Below, piece after piece: positions 13,555-26,958 of a stretch of 64,000 bases of DNA (within the stretch, counting starts at the first letter, position 1; each line of letters begins with the position of its first letter). The position numbers and the translations under genes were made by a program. The stretch lies in assembly GCA_001953115.1 (NCBI GenBank), contig LSSL01000161.1, positions 132,458-196,457 on the forward strand. The letters are read 5' to 3'. The notes beneath the pieces are model-generated. The model worked only from the letters and a program-made list of their open reading frames with translations. It searched no databases and had not been told where the DNA came from. This DNA comes from Smittium mucronatum (Eukaryota; Kickxellomycota; Harpellomycetes; Harpellales; Legeriomycetaceae).

Positions 13555-16086
13555 TTATTTATCTACTTTTGGGGCTTTTTCTGGCTCGATATAGTCAAAT
13601 CTCCATATAAAAGCACTGTCACTACCATATACAATACTCCTAATAGATTGAAGTTAGATAGAAATGAATTTTTCAATCATCGCATTTATCTAATAAAAAA
13701 AGATAAATATGTGTACAAAGAAATAATGAATGTACCTATTGTCTTCTGAAAAAACACAGCATGTTATCGGGCGGATGGATCTTTTATGTTGAATTCTGGA
13801 TATTGTTTTCCCACTCTCGATTTCAAATATATAAATAATCCCTCGAGAATTCCCTACGCACACAAATTTCCCATCTCGGCTATAAATATTAAGTACGTTT
13901 TAAATATGGAAAATTGCAAAATGATTGCTATGATCTGACATTTATCAACATTACCTAATATCAAATTTACACACATTTTCATCATTGTGCGGAATACTAA
14001 AAGTATTTTTAATCTATAAAAAGTGTTAAAAAATAAGTTCTAAATATTTTTCCCTTTAAAATTTATGCAAAAAGGTAAAATTACCTTATTATCAATGGAG
14101 TTTATTAAATAAAATTCTCCACCAATGCTTTTAGCAAGTATATCATCAGATATGAACCGTATACAATCTTAATGATTACAAAAAGAAACAGCAGACCATT
14201 ATTAATGATTTTTTTTGGAGAATAAAAAAGCAATTTTTTTAGTTTTTGTTTGGAAAAGAATCCGTTCCCTCCCAAGAAAAATAAAACAGGATTACCATTT
14301 TTCGAAAAAGAATATTTCTTTCCTGGAGCGATCAAACGGCTTTGATCGATTTTAACAGTTTCTATCTTTCCATCAATATTTGATTGGCTTGGTTTTTTTG
14401 TTGGGGTACATTCTAAATATTCAGTATCAAATATCGGCCAAATCCTGATCTCACCATTGGAAGAACCTGTGCAAAATTCCAAGCCATCGCTTTTAACACA
14501 CTATAAATTAATTTGACGAAAAAAACGGATATTACTTTAAAAAATTCAATTTAATGTCTTTTAAAATAAATATTTACTATTGCTGTAGCCTCATATTCGT
14601 AAACTGCCAATAATTTTTTTAGTTTAACATTCCAAATTTTTATAGTTTTATCATAGGAAGAAGTGAGTATGGTATTTTGGAGAAATGGATGTTGGGCAAC
14701 CGTGGTAATTGGCTCTAAAATATATATAATGTGTTAGAATATAAAAAATATGAACTTGAATTATTGTCGATTTATAGGTGAAGACGCTATTGATTGTAAC
14801 TGGTTTAATCTCATTTAAAGTTACTTTTGTGGGCATCTATTATAGCAACTTCTTTATTCCAAGATAGGCTGATAACTCTTATCTTCCCCTCGCTATCACC
14901 TACAGCAAATAAAGAGTCTTCTTTACTGAACACCCAACATGCGGTGTTAAATCTAAGAGAAAAAAATTCATCTTTTTGAAGTTTAATAGGATTATATGGG
15001 TAAATTAGGTCTTTTTAAAATGTCATAATAAAAAAAATGGTTTCTAGATAGAAATAAATAAAAATAGAATAGTTACTTAGAATCCTTAACGTAATAATTA
15101 GACATAATATCCAAATGGTCTCCGCAATGCTCATTATCATAAATGGATACCTAATTTATAGCGAAAAATATTTGATATAGGTGAGGAAATAAATCTGTAT
15201 TAAAAAAAAATCTTTAATGAGGATGATACCTGATTTCTAGAACAGCTAAGCAAAACGTTATCATTATAACAAAAATCAGTTTCATCTGAGACTGATTTTG
15301 AATATTTGCCATAGAATGAATCACTATTTTTTGAGCTATAAATTGGATGGAACTCTGAAGCCTCTTGATTTGCAGTATTATTTGAAATTTCACGATTATC
15401 ATCGTGGATGTTATCATTTAAAGCTTTTCCAGTATCTGAGGCCTCGGATTCTTGTACATTTTGCCTCGAAAAATTAAACAAGACAGACAATATTGGGGTG
15501 TTGTGATTTTCTTTTATTATTCGCCTGAGATGTAAATTTTTGAATAATTCTACATAATCATTTTTTTTGGGCTTGGACTTGTAGAAATCTTTCTCAGAAA
15601 TTTGATCGGATTGAGTTGTATCATGTGAAGTATGATCTTCATCCAAATCCATTTTTCTTTCTGTACAAGTAAAGTTTTTGTTAGATAAAATATTTGCAAA
15701 CTTGATTTTCAATTTCTAAAATTTCTCCAAAATGTCCTGATAGAGGTATTTAATACTATTCACTTTACCTTCATTCAACTTATCATTTTTTTCTACATTA
15801 TATCGTGTTTTTAAGCATATAAGATCTATAAGTCGAAGAATATTACTTTTAAAGGCATTTCGCATCAATAAAAATGTTTTATTGTTGAAGTCTATTTACC
15901 TTCAGATTTATTTTCAATTTTGATTTCTTCAGAATTCAGTACAGGGGAAATTGATATTTCTTCGATTCTGGGATTTTTTGCAGGGGCTTTAAATAGCTGT
16001 AGAACATCTAAATTTGTGTCTGATCGAGGGCGTTTGCTGACGAAATCAAAATCTTCTATTACCCCTTCATCATCTCTATGAACCAT
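13555..16086 (-). CDS. EED: EED/ESC homologue, WD40 subunit of Polycomb repressive complex 2
   Basis: Eleven exons join in frame to 529 codons plus TAA: 16086-15900, 15825-15769, 15660-15230, 15150-15077, 14952-14825, 14714-14578, 14500-14296, 14167-14085, 14013-13955, 13879-13736, 13639-13555. All introns are GT-AG, 71-128 nt. After an acidic N-terminal tail the product is a WD40 propeller matching EED blade by blade: KENHNTPILSVLFN (131-144), VSIYDNEHC (226), FNTACWVF..LFAVGDSEGKIRVI, ILTSSYDKTIKIWNV, FCTGSSNGEIRIW, DCIRFISDDILAKS, DGKFVCVGNSRGIIYIFEI, and the C-terminal AFIWRFD. EED binds EZH2 and SUZ12 and supports H3K27 methylation in the nucleus. Two oddities are an acidic insertion of about 68 residues (148-215) in the first blade, and non-aromatic residues at the H3K27me3-cage positions. 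The family call is firm; exon 2 and the first exon are the least certain parts. Confidence 0.9.
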
Positions 16087-16654
16087 ATTGGATAGATTTT
16101 GTAGATTTTATTTGAAAATATAACTTTGAAATTATTTTAACTGTTGATAGATAAAAACGGGATGCCAGATTTTGATTATTCTTTTTATGGGAGATTCCTC
16201 GATAATAAGGCACTTTTTACTAGATTTTTTATTTGCATTTTTAATGTTGTAGATCATTGGTTTATAATATTGACATATTATCCAAATTAGAAAATATGTT
16301 TATTTTATTGGCCTATTATTTAATTCAGACAGTTTTTATATTCTTTAAAAATTCTGTATAAAAAAAAGTTAAGTTTTAAACTTCAAGGATAAACTAAAAT
16401 ATTTGGCCCTAATGATTTTAATTGTATATAGTAATTTAATTTATTGATAAATACAGGGAAATCTTACTATTGGATGATGAATCCTATAGTTTTTTAAACC
16501 ATAACAAGGTCTGCGAATAACCTTTAAAATGAGTAATGCCAATATATATTCTTACTAAATAGAGTATGTATTTTTTTGGGTATATTTTGAATACTGGATA
16601 ACCAGATTATAAATTTATATTATGATAGTTAAGCATTTTAAAGGAAAGGAATTG
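16087..16654. other. 5' flank of EED, no feature recognised
   Basis: This is A+T-rich sequence between the EED start codon and the oldest retroposon copy. It presumably holds the EED promoter, but I recognise no motif. Confidence 0.5.
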
Positions 16655-17240
16655 TTTTCTTTTCGTATCAAAGATTTTACTCTAAAAATACGAAATTAAA
16701 AACAATATAAAAAAAATGACGAAAGAATGTCTATTATCCTAAATACAATAATATCCTTTGCAGTGCTACAAGAAACGTTTCTTCGGGAAAAGGGAGCAAT
16801 CTGACAACCGAAATGGGTGCTCTGGAGTAACTTTAATTAGTACAGATAACTAAATTGCATACAATCATGATTTGATCTCTTTAACAACGAAAGAAAGCTC
16901 GGTAAGATTTTTTATCTCCTGGTTAGGGCCCACATCGAATAGGATTAATAAAAAATGCGCACTTCCCCAAAAGCAGTATCTGATCGTTATAAAAATCTTA
17001 CAATAAGCTGATAGAATTGTGTATTGAAACCGCACAGTATTTACAGAGCTGATTTTCACCCCTCGTATTGTTGTGGACATCCTCTCGAATCTTATCCTCC
17101 AAATCTCTGTTCGCTGTTTCCTTCTATTCTCAGCCAAAAACAGTGCAATTAATGTTAAATCATCGTATCATCTACTATGAATTCTCAATTTTCATTTCCA
17201 TTAAATCACGGCAAGGCATTTCACTCTTAGAGGAACAGAA
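16655..17240 (-). mobile_element. Retroposon copy D (old, diverged)
   Basis: This is a diverged member of the family represented by copies A, B and C. In plus orientation it shares, in the same order, ctattatcct, gggaaaaggg..caatct, aataggattaataaa, a pyrimidine-rich ctctcgaatct..tcctcc block and the end block ggcaaggcatttcactctta. The A-rich 3' end on the minus strand (GATACGAAAAGAAAAC) is eroded, as is most internal sequence. Two open frames inside it (16865-17137 minus, 17068-17304 plus) have no support elsewhere in the family and are not genes. Confidence 0.7.
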
Positions 17241-18419
17241 TTATGTTAGTTGTGCATTAAATAGTTATATTATATATATGTTATATAAATTTCATTTATT
17301 ATAAGAATGTATTCTTTATACATTTTTTACAGGAGAATAAGTGGCCTAAAAGACCTCACCATTCCATATTAAAATTTGAATAAAATTGTCTTTTTTTTAT
17401 TCTTAAAATGATACTGATAAATATATATATAACTATTAGAAGCTTCAAATATTCAGATATTAAAAATAAGCTTATTTATGTGAAAATTGTAAAAGCAATG
17501 ATATTATAAATGGGAATTAATAAAACTTTTTTTCTTAGGAATTTATCTAGAAAACTGTAAAAAAATAGCTGAGTAATAAAAAATATCCATCATATCTATT
17601 TTTACTATTATAAACAGAACTGCCTAGCTCGTTTATACAGCGAGTTCAGCTGCTATTATCCCAATTTTTAATTATATTAAGTCAAAAGGATCACAAACAT
17701 AAAATTTTACTTAAAAAAAGTATCTAATTCTAGATATGAGCTAGTTTAATAGATAATATGCCTTTAAGTGAAAAATTTTATGCCAATATAATCAAAAATT
17801 TCTATACTTATACATTATTAGAAATAATAGCTTTTAATGAAATGGTGAAAATGGCTAATATCTCGAAGACGCATAAAAATGAATAAATACATAATACATA
17901 AAAAATACTGTGTGTATTCTACATTAGAAATTTTTTCTTTGTAGATGGCACCTTACAACATATTTTAAAGATGATTTCTTCTCAAAATATAATAACAAAT
18001 AACCCCATATAGCTAGAGGTATTATTGAATAGGATACCGAAAATAATTGAACAAATGAGCTCAATACTCCAGCCAGTCTTACAGTTACTGAAAACTCCTA
18101 TATATTCTATCTAGGACCCAGTGATGGGGTTTTTCTATTTTTCCAGAATTTATAAAACTCAAAAAAGTGCATTAGAATTATTGATACACGTTTCCATAGA
18201 ACAATGAAGAGAAAGATTTGAAAATCAAAATCTATCTCATATCCGAAGAAATAAGTCAAATACTACCAAAATTTAATGAAAATGTGGCGTCACTAGCGAA
18301 GACAAATTATAACCATATTCATCATATTTGATATGAGTCTGAGAAAATAGCAAATGAAATACAATACTTCATAAATCAGAGGTTCCAGTATCGTTAAATA
18401 TTTTCAGAATATCCTGTTA
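17241..18419. other. Intergenic; possible unrecognised coding relic at 17940-18410
   Basis: The first 700 bases are featureless A+T-rich DNA. From about 17940 to 18410 the sequence is less A+T-rich and one plus-strand frame reads EEISQILPKFNENVASLAKT and onward before a stop, then continues with NEIQYFINQRF. It looks like decayed coding sequence, perhaps gag-like, but I cannot place it in a family. Confidence 0.35.
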
Positions 18420-19049
18420 TCCCCTAGAGTGAAATAACTTGCGGTGTTTTAGGGGTTAAGTAGTCTAATTTTCGAAGTACACTAAACTAAAATTTCACAC
18501 AGTGTTGTACTATTCTTGTTTGGGAGTAGTGGAGACAACGCACAGCGATTCGGATGACAGCGATTCCAGAGGAGGATCATCTCTAAACAGGAGGAACCTA
18601 TCTTTTAGCAAAGCTGAGACATAATCTAGTGCAAAAGTCCAGCGTTCGACAGCCAGACGGATCTCAGCGTCTAACAGCTATTTGTAGGAAAGCAATTTCG
18701 ATCAAACCCAAGTTTGGGTAGGAGCCTAATTTTATCAATCCTGTTAGAAGTAGGCTCTGATTAGAAGCTCAGTAGCTTCAATGAGCTGTTTTTCATTGAC
18801 AAAGAGCTTAATTCTTGACTGCATGTAACCTCAGTCATACACCTACTTGAAGCAATACCAGGGGGGGGGGGTCTTTCGGTTGGTAGATTGCACCCTTTTC
18901 CCATAAATACGCAGCCGGTAGTCCGGCAGAAGAGCTTATTGTATTTAGGAAAAAAGTTTTTTCTATACGTCTTATTATTTTTTTCATGTTTTTTTAGTAT
19001 AATATTTAATGGCGTTATCTTACAACAAAATTCCGTGATACAAAAAAAA
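18420..19049 (+). mobile_element. Retroposon copy C (full length)
   Basis: In sense orientation it runs from the shared 5' end cccctagagtgaaata to the shared 3' end ttccgtgatac followed by eight A. The internal blocks match copies A and B: cagcgattcggatgacagcg, cgttcgacagccagacgg, atctcagcgtctaacagct, cctgttagaagtaggctctga, acacctacttgaagcaat. No open reading frame is shared between copies. A run of about 12 G (18861-18872) replaces the GGGGGC/GGGGGT of the other copies. The left arm of the 5' hairpin is degraded. I could not find a convincing target-site duplication. Confidence 0.85.
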
Positions 19050-22000
19050 TCTATTTTTCTTAATTCTTATCTGTAATATCAATCGATTATTATTAGCTAA
19101 ATACCTAAAATTCTCTATTTTTGACTTTATTATGCGACTTCTATTTTATTTATTCCATTTTATAATCGCTTAAATAAAAATTAATTCAGTAAACTTAAAA
19201 TTAAGTTTAATGTTGATCATATATTATAGCTGAGAATATCGTTTTATTTCTCCGATTATTATTTTTTTAAAAATTTTTAATATTGAGGTTTTCGCATTAA
19301 GATACTACATATTGAAGGATAATTTTTTTCTTGGGTTAATCTATGCTTCTTTTAATTTTTCTAGCTTATCCTTGATGGTTTTTGTCAAATTATTTGAAGA
19401 TTTCTTTGTTAAGAGAATAATATATTTGATTATTTTATGTATTTTAATTTGTCGCACTTTCAAATTTTATTAAAAGGAGAGGAAATATTGTTACCATTTG
19501 ATTATTTTTCAAATCCTTTCGAAATATAAATGCTCTTTTATACTTTTCTGGATTATAATTTCATCTAGATCCATTAATTAACTCGTGAGCTAATTTTAAC
19601 TGTATGTTATATTTAATTTGTTTAATAATTTATTAAGCGAAAAATCCGTGTTCATCCAAGAGATCGATTGAATTTATTGAAATAATTGACTATAATTTTT
19701 AGTTTAATCAAATAAAAAGCCTAATATAAAAAAATGAAAATAGGAAATTATTTCAAGTTAATATTTGATAATATTTTCAATCCCTTTATTTTTTATTTTT
19801 AAAATATCTGCCGATATGAATTTATTTATCACTTAGTCAATAAAAATTGGCATGAAATACAAAATCTATCAAGATCTAGCTTTTTTTCAATATAAGATTT
19901 TTTCTGAAATCCCAGTACTATATTACTCAATAATTTTATGCTTTATCAGTTAGATATTTACAAATTAGAAAAGCCGAAAAAAATTAGACTAGATATCATA
20001 AATATGAGTTTTATCATATTTATGGGTTTAACTTATTAATAATATTAATACTCGCTTCAGAGCATGATATTTTTTGAATCCATAGAAATAGTTGCAAAAT
20101 AATTTGAATTTTCTTAAATTGGCGTGTAAAAAAAACTAGATTTTTCGAAATATCAGGTGTTCCATTTGCCAATTTTAGTTATTAAAACGGTTTTTATTAA
20201 AAGAAAAAAGTCCCCTCTATTTGTAAAAATATATAAATTTTCTTAGAAAAAAGCACATGAAAAATCCGATAACCTCTTTTCATTTTTATTGATATTTAAA
20301 ACAACTGTTTTATATATAAACTCAAAAGTTTTGACCCTATACTTTAAGTAATACTGTTTTAAATTTTAAAAACCGTCAGTATGTTTTTGTTATTAAAGCT
20401 AAGTCTTAACGGTTAGCTTTATCCAAAATTTATTTTGAAGATTCAAAGAATTATTTTCCTAGAAATAATGGTTTTAAATTCTACAGTTATGACTTTGATT
20501 ATAAACTTTTGGAAAAAATCTCCAAACTAAATTAATTTGTTTATATACTGATAATAAAAAATTTAATAAAAATTGGATATTAGACAAATTTTTAGAGTTT
20601 AGAGAGTAAATACTTGCGTCATTTACAGCAAAAAAAAAGTACTTAAAAATTATTTTTTAGGAAATTGAAATTCAAATAGCATAAAAATCATAAAAAATCA
20701 GCTGTTTGTGTTTTTAATATGATTCTAAAATAAAATTGCACAATTTTTCATGTATTATTTTTACATTTGCTAAAATTGGCTCTAATATATTAAATAAATA
20801 AAATATAAGTACGTTCATATTGTTTTTATTTCATTTTATTAGTAATAAATCAATTTTAAAACTATTTATACTCGTATTTTTGTTTTTAACTATTATTTTC
20901 TGATACCCTTCAAAAATATATTTTTATTAAAGATTTATTCATATATAGCTATCTTTTTAATAAGGCTAAAAAAATTGTAAGCTCAAGCATTTATTTTTCT
21001 TTAGAGAATTTAGAAAAAAAACTTATCAGAAACTCATCTGGAAATTGTATTTTTTGGATGAATAAGTGTATTTATCTACAAAAAAACTTTTAAGTGAGTC
21101 TAAATTTACAAAAATATATATATATTATTAAATTCGATATAAGTCTGAACCCAAGATGATCCAAAAAGGTTTCTGCGATATTATAAATTCAATATGGTCT
21201 ATCATTTTTAATATTATATAGATAATATATATATATATGTATATATAGTTATTTTACTTTATTAAATTATATTTATTCCTTGATAATGAAATAAATTGGA
21301 ATTATTTAATAATTCTTTGGATATATCAACAAAATTGATAAAACTAGAGAAATTTAATCTAATAAAAATATCTTTAATTTTTTTAATTATACCTTTCAAA
21401 GATATTTTACGTTAAATTATAAGAATAAAATTCCATTAAAACCTATTTTGGCTTTTTTTTTACAAATATCTTTAGTTATTTTATAAATCAACTCTTTTAA
21501 AAAATGAAAATTTTATGTTACAAATTTAATGTTTTCTTTGAAACTTTAAAAATTTCAGGGATAATCCTCGTTTTAATTATATATATGTATATCCAATAGT
21601 AATAATATAAAATTTCTATATTTTTTTCGATACTTTTGAAGAAATTAAAAAACTGTTGTTTCATATAAAATTTCTCACATTTTTGATAATGGTTTCAAAA
21701 TTTTCGGAATTGAATTTTCGATCAAATTTTCAACTATAATAATAAGTTTCAAGTAAGATTTTCTTTTTTTATCGTTTCAGATATCCTTCCATATTTTCTA
21801 ACCGATGCTATTTTCACTGTGTTAAAAGTTTGATTTATGACCGGTATCCCCAAAAAAATCTCAGGTTATCTACCTTTTACAAGTTTAAATATGAAATAAA
21901 TGCGAATTTTAGAAGCTAAACAAAGGTATCTAAATAGTTTTTCGTAAGCTAATTTAAATTTTTATAAATTTTATCCTACGATTATTCTGCTAAATAAGAA

Positions 22001-22737
22001 AAATTAGGATCTTAGAAATGATATTTTTTGTGTGCTCCCTTTCGATATTTCAGTATTATATCTTGTTTAATTATTAAATATTTTAATTATAAACACATGT
22101 AACTTAATAATGCGAGTCAATTCAGTTTTAAGATTTGGCGCATCCAGTTTTAAGGATATTTTATAAGGACTTAGATCATCTTCACTGTAGCCAATAGCTT
22201 TATCTTTAAAAACTCTAGAGATATTTTTTATCAGATTTCACTTTATTTAGGTATTGATCGAAATTTTGATTTTAATAATAGTTATACGTTTTAAAATAGT
22301 CTATAAAGCCATTAATATTGAAATTTACAAGGTTTAATTTTGTAATTTTGTATTTTTTAAGGAGGGGTGTTGGATATTTAGTCCCCGCTCTCTAATCGTT
22401 TCTTTCGAGATCAGATATTTCTGTCACAATTAAATATAATATTCGCTTTGTAATTTGACTTTTTTTGAGCTGGATAAATGCCTAGAAGCAATATAGCTAG
22501 CAGTAATAACAATATATTTCAGATCCGTATATTCTATCACCATTTAATGTTATTTAGTCAATTCAAGTGTATGTCTCTATTTTTTTTGAAAAAACCTCTA
22601 AAATTTTGGACCCCATATACGTTTTGCTCGAATTTTGCTTGATCAAAATTGTATCATATATAAAATAAAATAATATTCATAATTTAATTTTCTAAAAACA
22701 ACGATATACATTATGTTTTGAGAAGGAAAAATAATAG
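19050..22737. other. A+T-rich intergenic DNA
   Basis: No gene, RNA or repeat can be supported apart from TA tracts (for example 21112-21125 and 21215-21247). The block separates retroposon copy C from the old DIRS-like relic. Confidence 0.65.
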
Positions 22738-25700
22738 GTGATATCGTCTTATTGTATTATATTAAACTAAAATTAAAATCCATTAAAATCTATTAAATTA
22801 AATTAGCTAAAAACTAATAAATAATATTATGCAAAATACGTGTTTACGAAATTCTTTCCATTTTTTTTCTGCTAAGGTTCTCTAAAATTTTTAAAAAGAA
22901 CTTTCACATGAAATTCTTTAAAATTAAAGATAAATTATGACCGAAAAAAAATGTTCCAGAATTCTGGAGCTTGCGGATTTGGTAAAATAGCTACCACTTC
23001 AAAAAGTTCCCCAGATGAAGAATAGGATCCTCATGTCACAACTTTCATCAATTAAACTGGTTGTATTTTATATTCAGAACTCATTTAAACACATTTCTCA
23101 ATATTTAAAAAAAATAATTAAGGATATCTATTTAGGAAGAGAACCTCAAGAATGAATTTAAAAATTTCCAAGAACCAGTTGTAAGAGCTATAATTTTCAC
23201 CCAATGAATGCCGCAACTTCTGCTGCAGTCCGTAAAATCTATAAATTTGTTCCTGCATTATAGTCAACTCTTGACCAGAAAACTAGATATATCGATATCT
23301 ATGATCACATAAGGACCCAAGAAAATACATATGAAATTATCTCCAAAACCCCAAAATTGATTTTTTTCAAAAATTATGCTAGTTCTGCTATCTTATATGA
23401 CCCCTTATATTACCATAATAGGGGTTGGACTATTAATGAGGGAATTTAATCCTAATGATGAGTCCAAAAGACAGTTTGAACTGATATCAGGCCTATGATT
23501 GACAAGTATACTTTTGATTTGACATAAATATTATGAAAACTGATATCAAAAAGAAATGTATCTATATTTTTTGTAAGAAATAAAAAGTCGCTGGTCTCAC
23601 AAAAAACCTCAATCAACAATGTCGCTCCCGGGAAAAATATTAAGATACATCCGCATTGATACCCAACAGTAGCCTCTAAGGAATTATACAAAATTTTAGT
23701 GGAATTGGCTGAAGAGCCTAGCCTATTAATTTGTAAAATGGATCCACAAATAGAAGAACGCCTATAAAATTCAAAGAGATCTGTAGCAGTTTAATTGAAG
23801 TGCCGGATCAGTGAAATTTCAGTAAATGATTCATAATAACACGAAGGATTAATAGTATATCAAGTCTAATACTACTTATATAAAAAATAATGCTAGCGCT
23901 GAAAGCAAAAAAGGACTTCGTAGAGATGGTAACATGCTGCTAGTAAATTTTGTGATGGAATAAGTTCAAACGAATTCCACAGTGTTTTACATAAATATCT
24001 TATAATGTCCAAAAATACAGGAGGACTAAGAAATCTGCTAGATCTGAAAAGCTTAATTTTAATTTGGAAGTAAAATAATTAAAAAAGATTGTTTTGGAAA
24101 AAAATACGTAGAATATCTTTCAGGAAGAACTTAATTATTTCCAAGGATTTTGAATTTGCTTTCACACACGCCTTGATCAACAAGTAAACAATAATTGCCC
24201 CATATTATGTTACATAGAAAGTATTACCAGCTCTGAAGCATCGATTTTGGGCTATTAACCAGTAAAAATATTTACAGCAAGGTGCTCCGGCCGTTACTGG
24301 TATCTGCTCGATTTCTAGGAATCAGAATCTTCTCGTACCTAGATGACCCCTTTATTAAGTGGGAGTCAAATAAGTTACGATTCTACAAACGAATATGAAA
24401 TACTCCAAGCTAGAATAATTGAGGTACAATACCAGCTCAAATAGTTTGATCATAGCTTTTTCACAAGAAATTTTAATTCAGGTATTTTCATGCTATCAAG
24501 AGACTTGACTCTGAAGGCACCACCATCCAAGGTCAGTTATCCACTCGAATAAGGCGTCATGCTTCTAAACTCTGGGATCACAACATTGAAAACCCTATAA
24601 AACTTCATTGAGAAAATAAAAGAGATTTCCGCGGCGCTTTTACCGGCTTTTTAATTTTGATGAAGTCCCTAGAACTGAAGAAAACATTTTTTGAGGTCAA
24701 TATGTTGGATAAAACCATTAATTTTAACAATTTTGGCAATAAAGAGCTTAAAATTATGGAGAAAACAGATGAAGACATGGAATGAAATTTCTTTCCTTTT
24801 TTTTATTTACTGGAAATAGAGATATTCATAGACTTCAGAAACAGCCCGTTGGGGCTAATAGTTGTATTTAACTTCTACTCTGGGATATAAAGTCTCTCGG
24901 AGGAATTGATGCAAATAAATTCCAAGGAAATTTTAAAGATCTTATACGCTTATCAGATAAGTAAACTTTTGGGCAGATCAGTGCTGATTTATTTAGAAAA
25001 TAATAACTCCCTGGCCCAAAAAAAGTGAATTTGGGGGCTCATTATCTGAGAAATTTATATATATAGGAAATTCTTCGGCCGCTTTATATAGCCACCATAA
25101 TTACGACGCAATTTATATTATCCAAATCATTTCTAAATTAAATAGACGCTCCTCTCAGAATTACAACCCAATAATAATGCTTTATACCTAGGGTTTTGTA
25201 GGCTAGCTTAACTCCTTATCCTTATCCGAAGATATGGATCTGTTTGCCTCATATCTGGACAAGAGCTTAGAGTCATATAATGATTTTTTTCCTGACACTG
25301 AAGATCAAGTATTGAACTCATTGTCTTTCAGCTGGCCAAAATGAAGAAAAAATTACTCATACCGCCATTTAATCTTATCTCCCAGGTGATCTGGAATTTC
25401 AGGAGGGATATATTAATTATGGTGCTCATATCTTCGCTGTGAAAGTGTATATTTGGCTTATGGGCTCTAATTTGTTTCTGCGATAGAAATAAATCACTAT
25501 TGCAGACTAATAATGTAGTATCCAACCCCCAAAATAGAAAAATTCTTCACCGAGAACAGGAATTGTATTATAATTTCATGGATGATCAGAATTGAGTTCT
25601 CAAAACTTAAGTTATCTCGATTCTTGTCATTCACACTATTTTTTCCAAATTAAGATTTAACAAGGTTCTATTCTTATGCGATAATAAAAAAAAATGGTTT

Positions 25701-26890
25701 TTGAGTTATATAACCTGTAAGAATATAACTTACGCCATATATGCATCTCAGATACTAGATTATCTTGCAGAAGTTTAGAAGGATGGGAAACCCATGGCTT
25801 ATATATTTCTGGGATACATGTATACTACATTGATAATATTGGAAAATCTAAAAAAGTTGGATAAAATTCAGGTATTTAAGGGGTTTTTTGGAGCCCTGAA
25901 CAACGCTTCATCAACTTCTTTCATTAGTCCTTTTATCAACATAACTCTAAATATTGCCTAAATCAGAGCTTGGGGACCAACTGAAGAAATTAATCAAAAA
26001 GACTTTGCATCAAAACTCTTTTGATTGCTAGCTGTAACCGAATTTCATCTTAAATATGAATTTCACCCGAAAGACGATCCAAATACCTTTATTTACCGTG
26101 GAGATTTAAATTTGGTGAATTTTTTAATAAAAGGAAATGGAATGAACACCCGATAATACATCAGATTCAGATATACAGATTCAGAATTAGATTATGTGAC
26201 CAGTGTGCACTTATGGGGTATAAAAACTAAGAACTCCTTGGGATAAATTTCTAAGCCTAAACACAAAAAAAAGCTCTCTTACTGATAAAAATTTGCTGAG
26301 ATATTTAAATTAATGTTCTAAAACAATAAAGATGAATAGTATCACAAGATACACAATCGGGTCACAGTTATTATAAGATATCCATTGAACACTTCAATAT
26401 CGAATACATTATTGATTGTAGCAACTCTTGCGCTCCAAGCTGATGTCTCAGCAGAATACATAATTACACATACCTTCTGGCCAAACTATACATTTCTGAT
26501 AGTAATATAGACTTTGAAGGAGTTTAAATAGAAACTTAGCGGAGTCAATTTTACTGTTGGAGTAACCCGATATACCTCCTCATCGAAGATAAAGTAAAAT
26601 TTATCGAATTTTAGGTTCAAATATTAATCCATATTATACGAAAGGGGGAGAAATGTTAAGTCCCATAATTCTCTCATTCCGCCTTTTCTGAAAGATTATA
26701 AGTATTTCACAAATAAGCGCTTTAATCTATAGTCATTTAAAAAACTTGGTAAATTTTATTCACTAAATTCCATTGACTTGTAATTTTCGTTTAATATTAT
26801 CAAATAAGATGGTAACACTTAATATGATGCCTCTTCTGGTGTAATATCGATTAGTTTTATGCTCTTCGAGTTCAATCAATTCTAAAGTAT
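22738..26890 (+). mobile_element. Old DIRS-like retrotransposon relic
   Basis: Sequence order mirrors the younger element that follows. A left terminal segment (22738-22885) aligns with the younger left ITR, for example gcaaaatacgtgtttacgaa against gcgaagtacttatttatgaa. A reverse-transcriptase fragment around 24280-24385 reads KVLRPLLVSARFLGI then RIFSYLDDPFIKW, keeping the YLDD catalytic box. An RNase H fragment near 24790-25010 includes INSKEILKIL. A tyrosine-recombinase stretch lies at 25950-26540. The right ITR is at about 26650-26835, with the well-kept aagatggtaacacttaa, followed by a right extension to about 26890. Reading frames are riddled with stops and indels, so it is long dead. 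Small open frames inside (23452-23691, 25328-25525, both minus) are shadows. Confidence 0.8.
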
Positions 26891-26958
26891 TAAATTAACG
26901 TGAATTACGAAACATTCATATTCTTATGAATCTAACTCAAAAAAAATATTATTCTTCA

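Noticed and set aside
13477..13749. 90-codon plus-strand ORF
   Set aside because: It lies antisense over the last two EED exons, which are supported by frame continuity and homology.
16865..17304. Two ORFs of 90 and 78 codons
   Set aside because: They fall inside retroposon copy D and are not open in the other copies.
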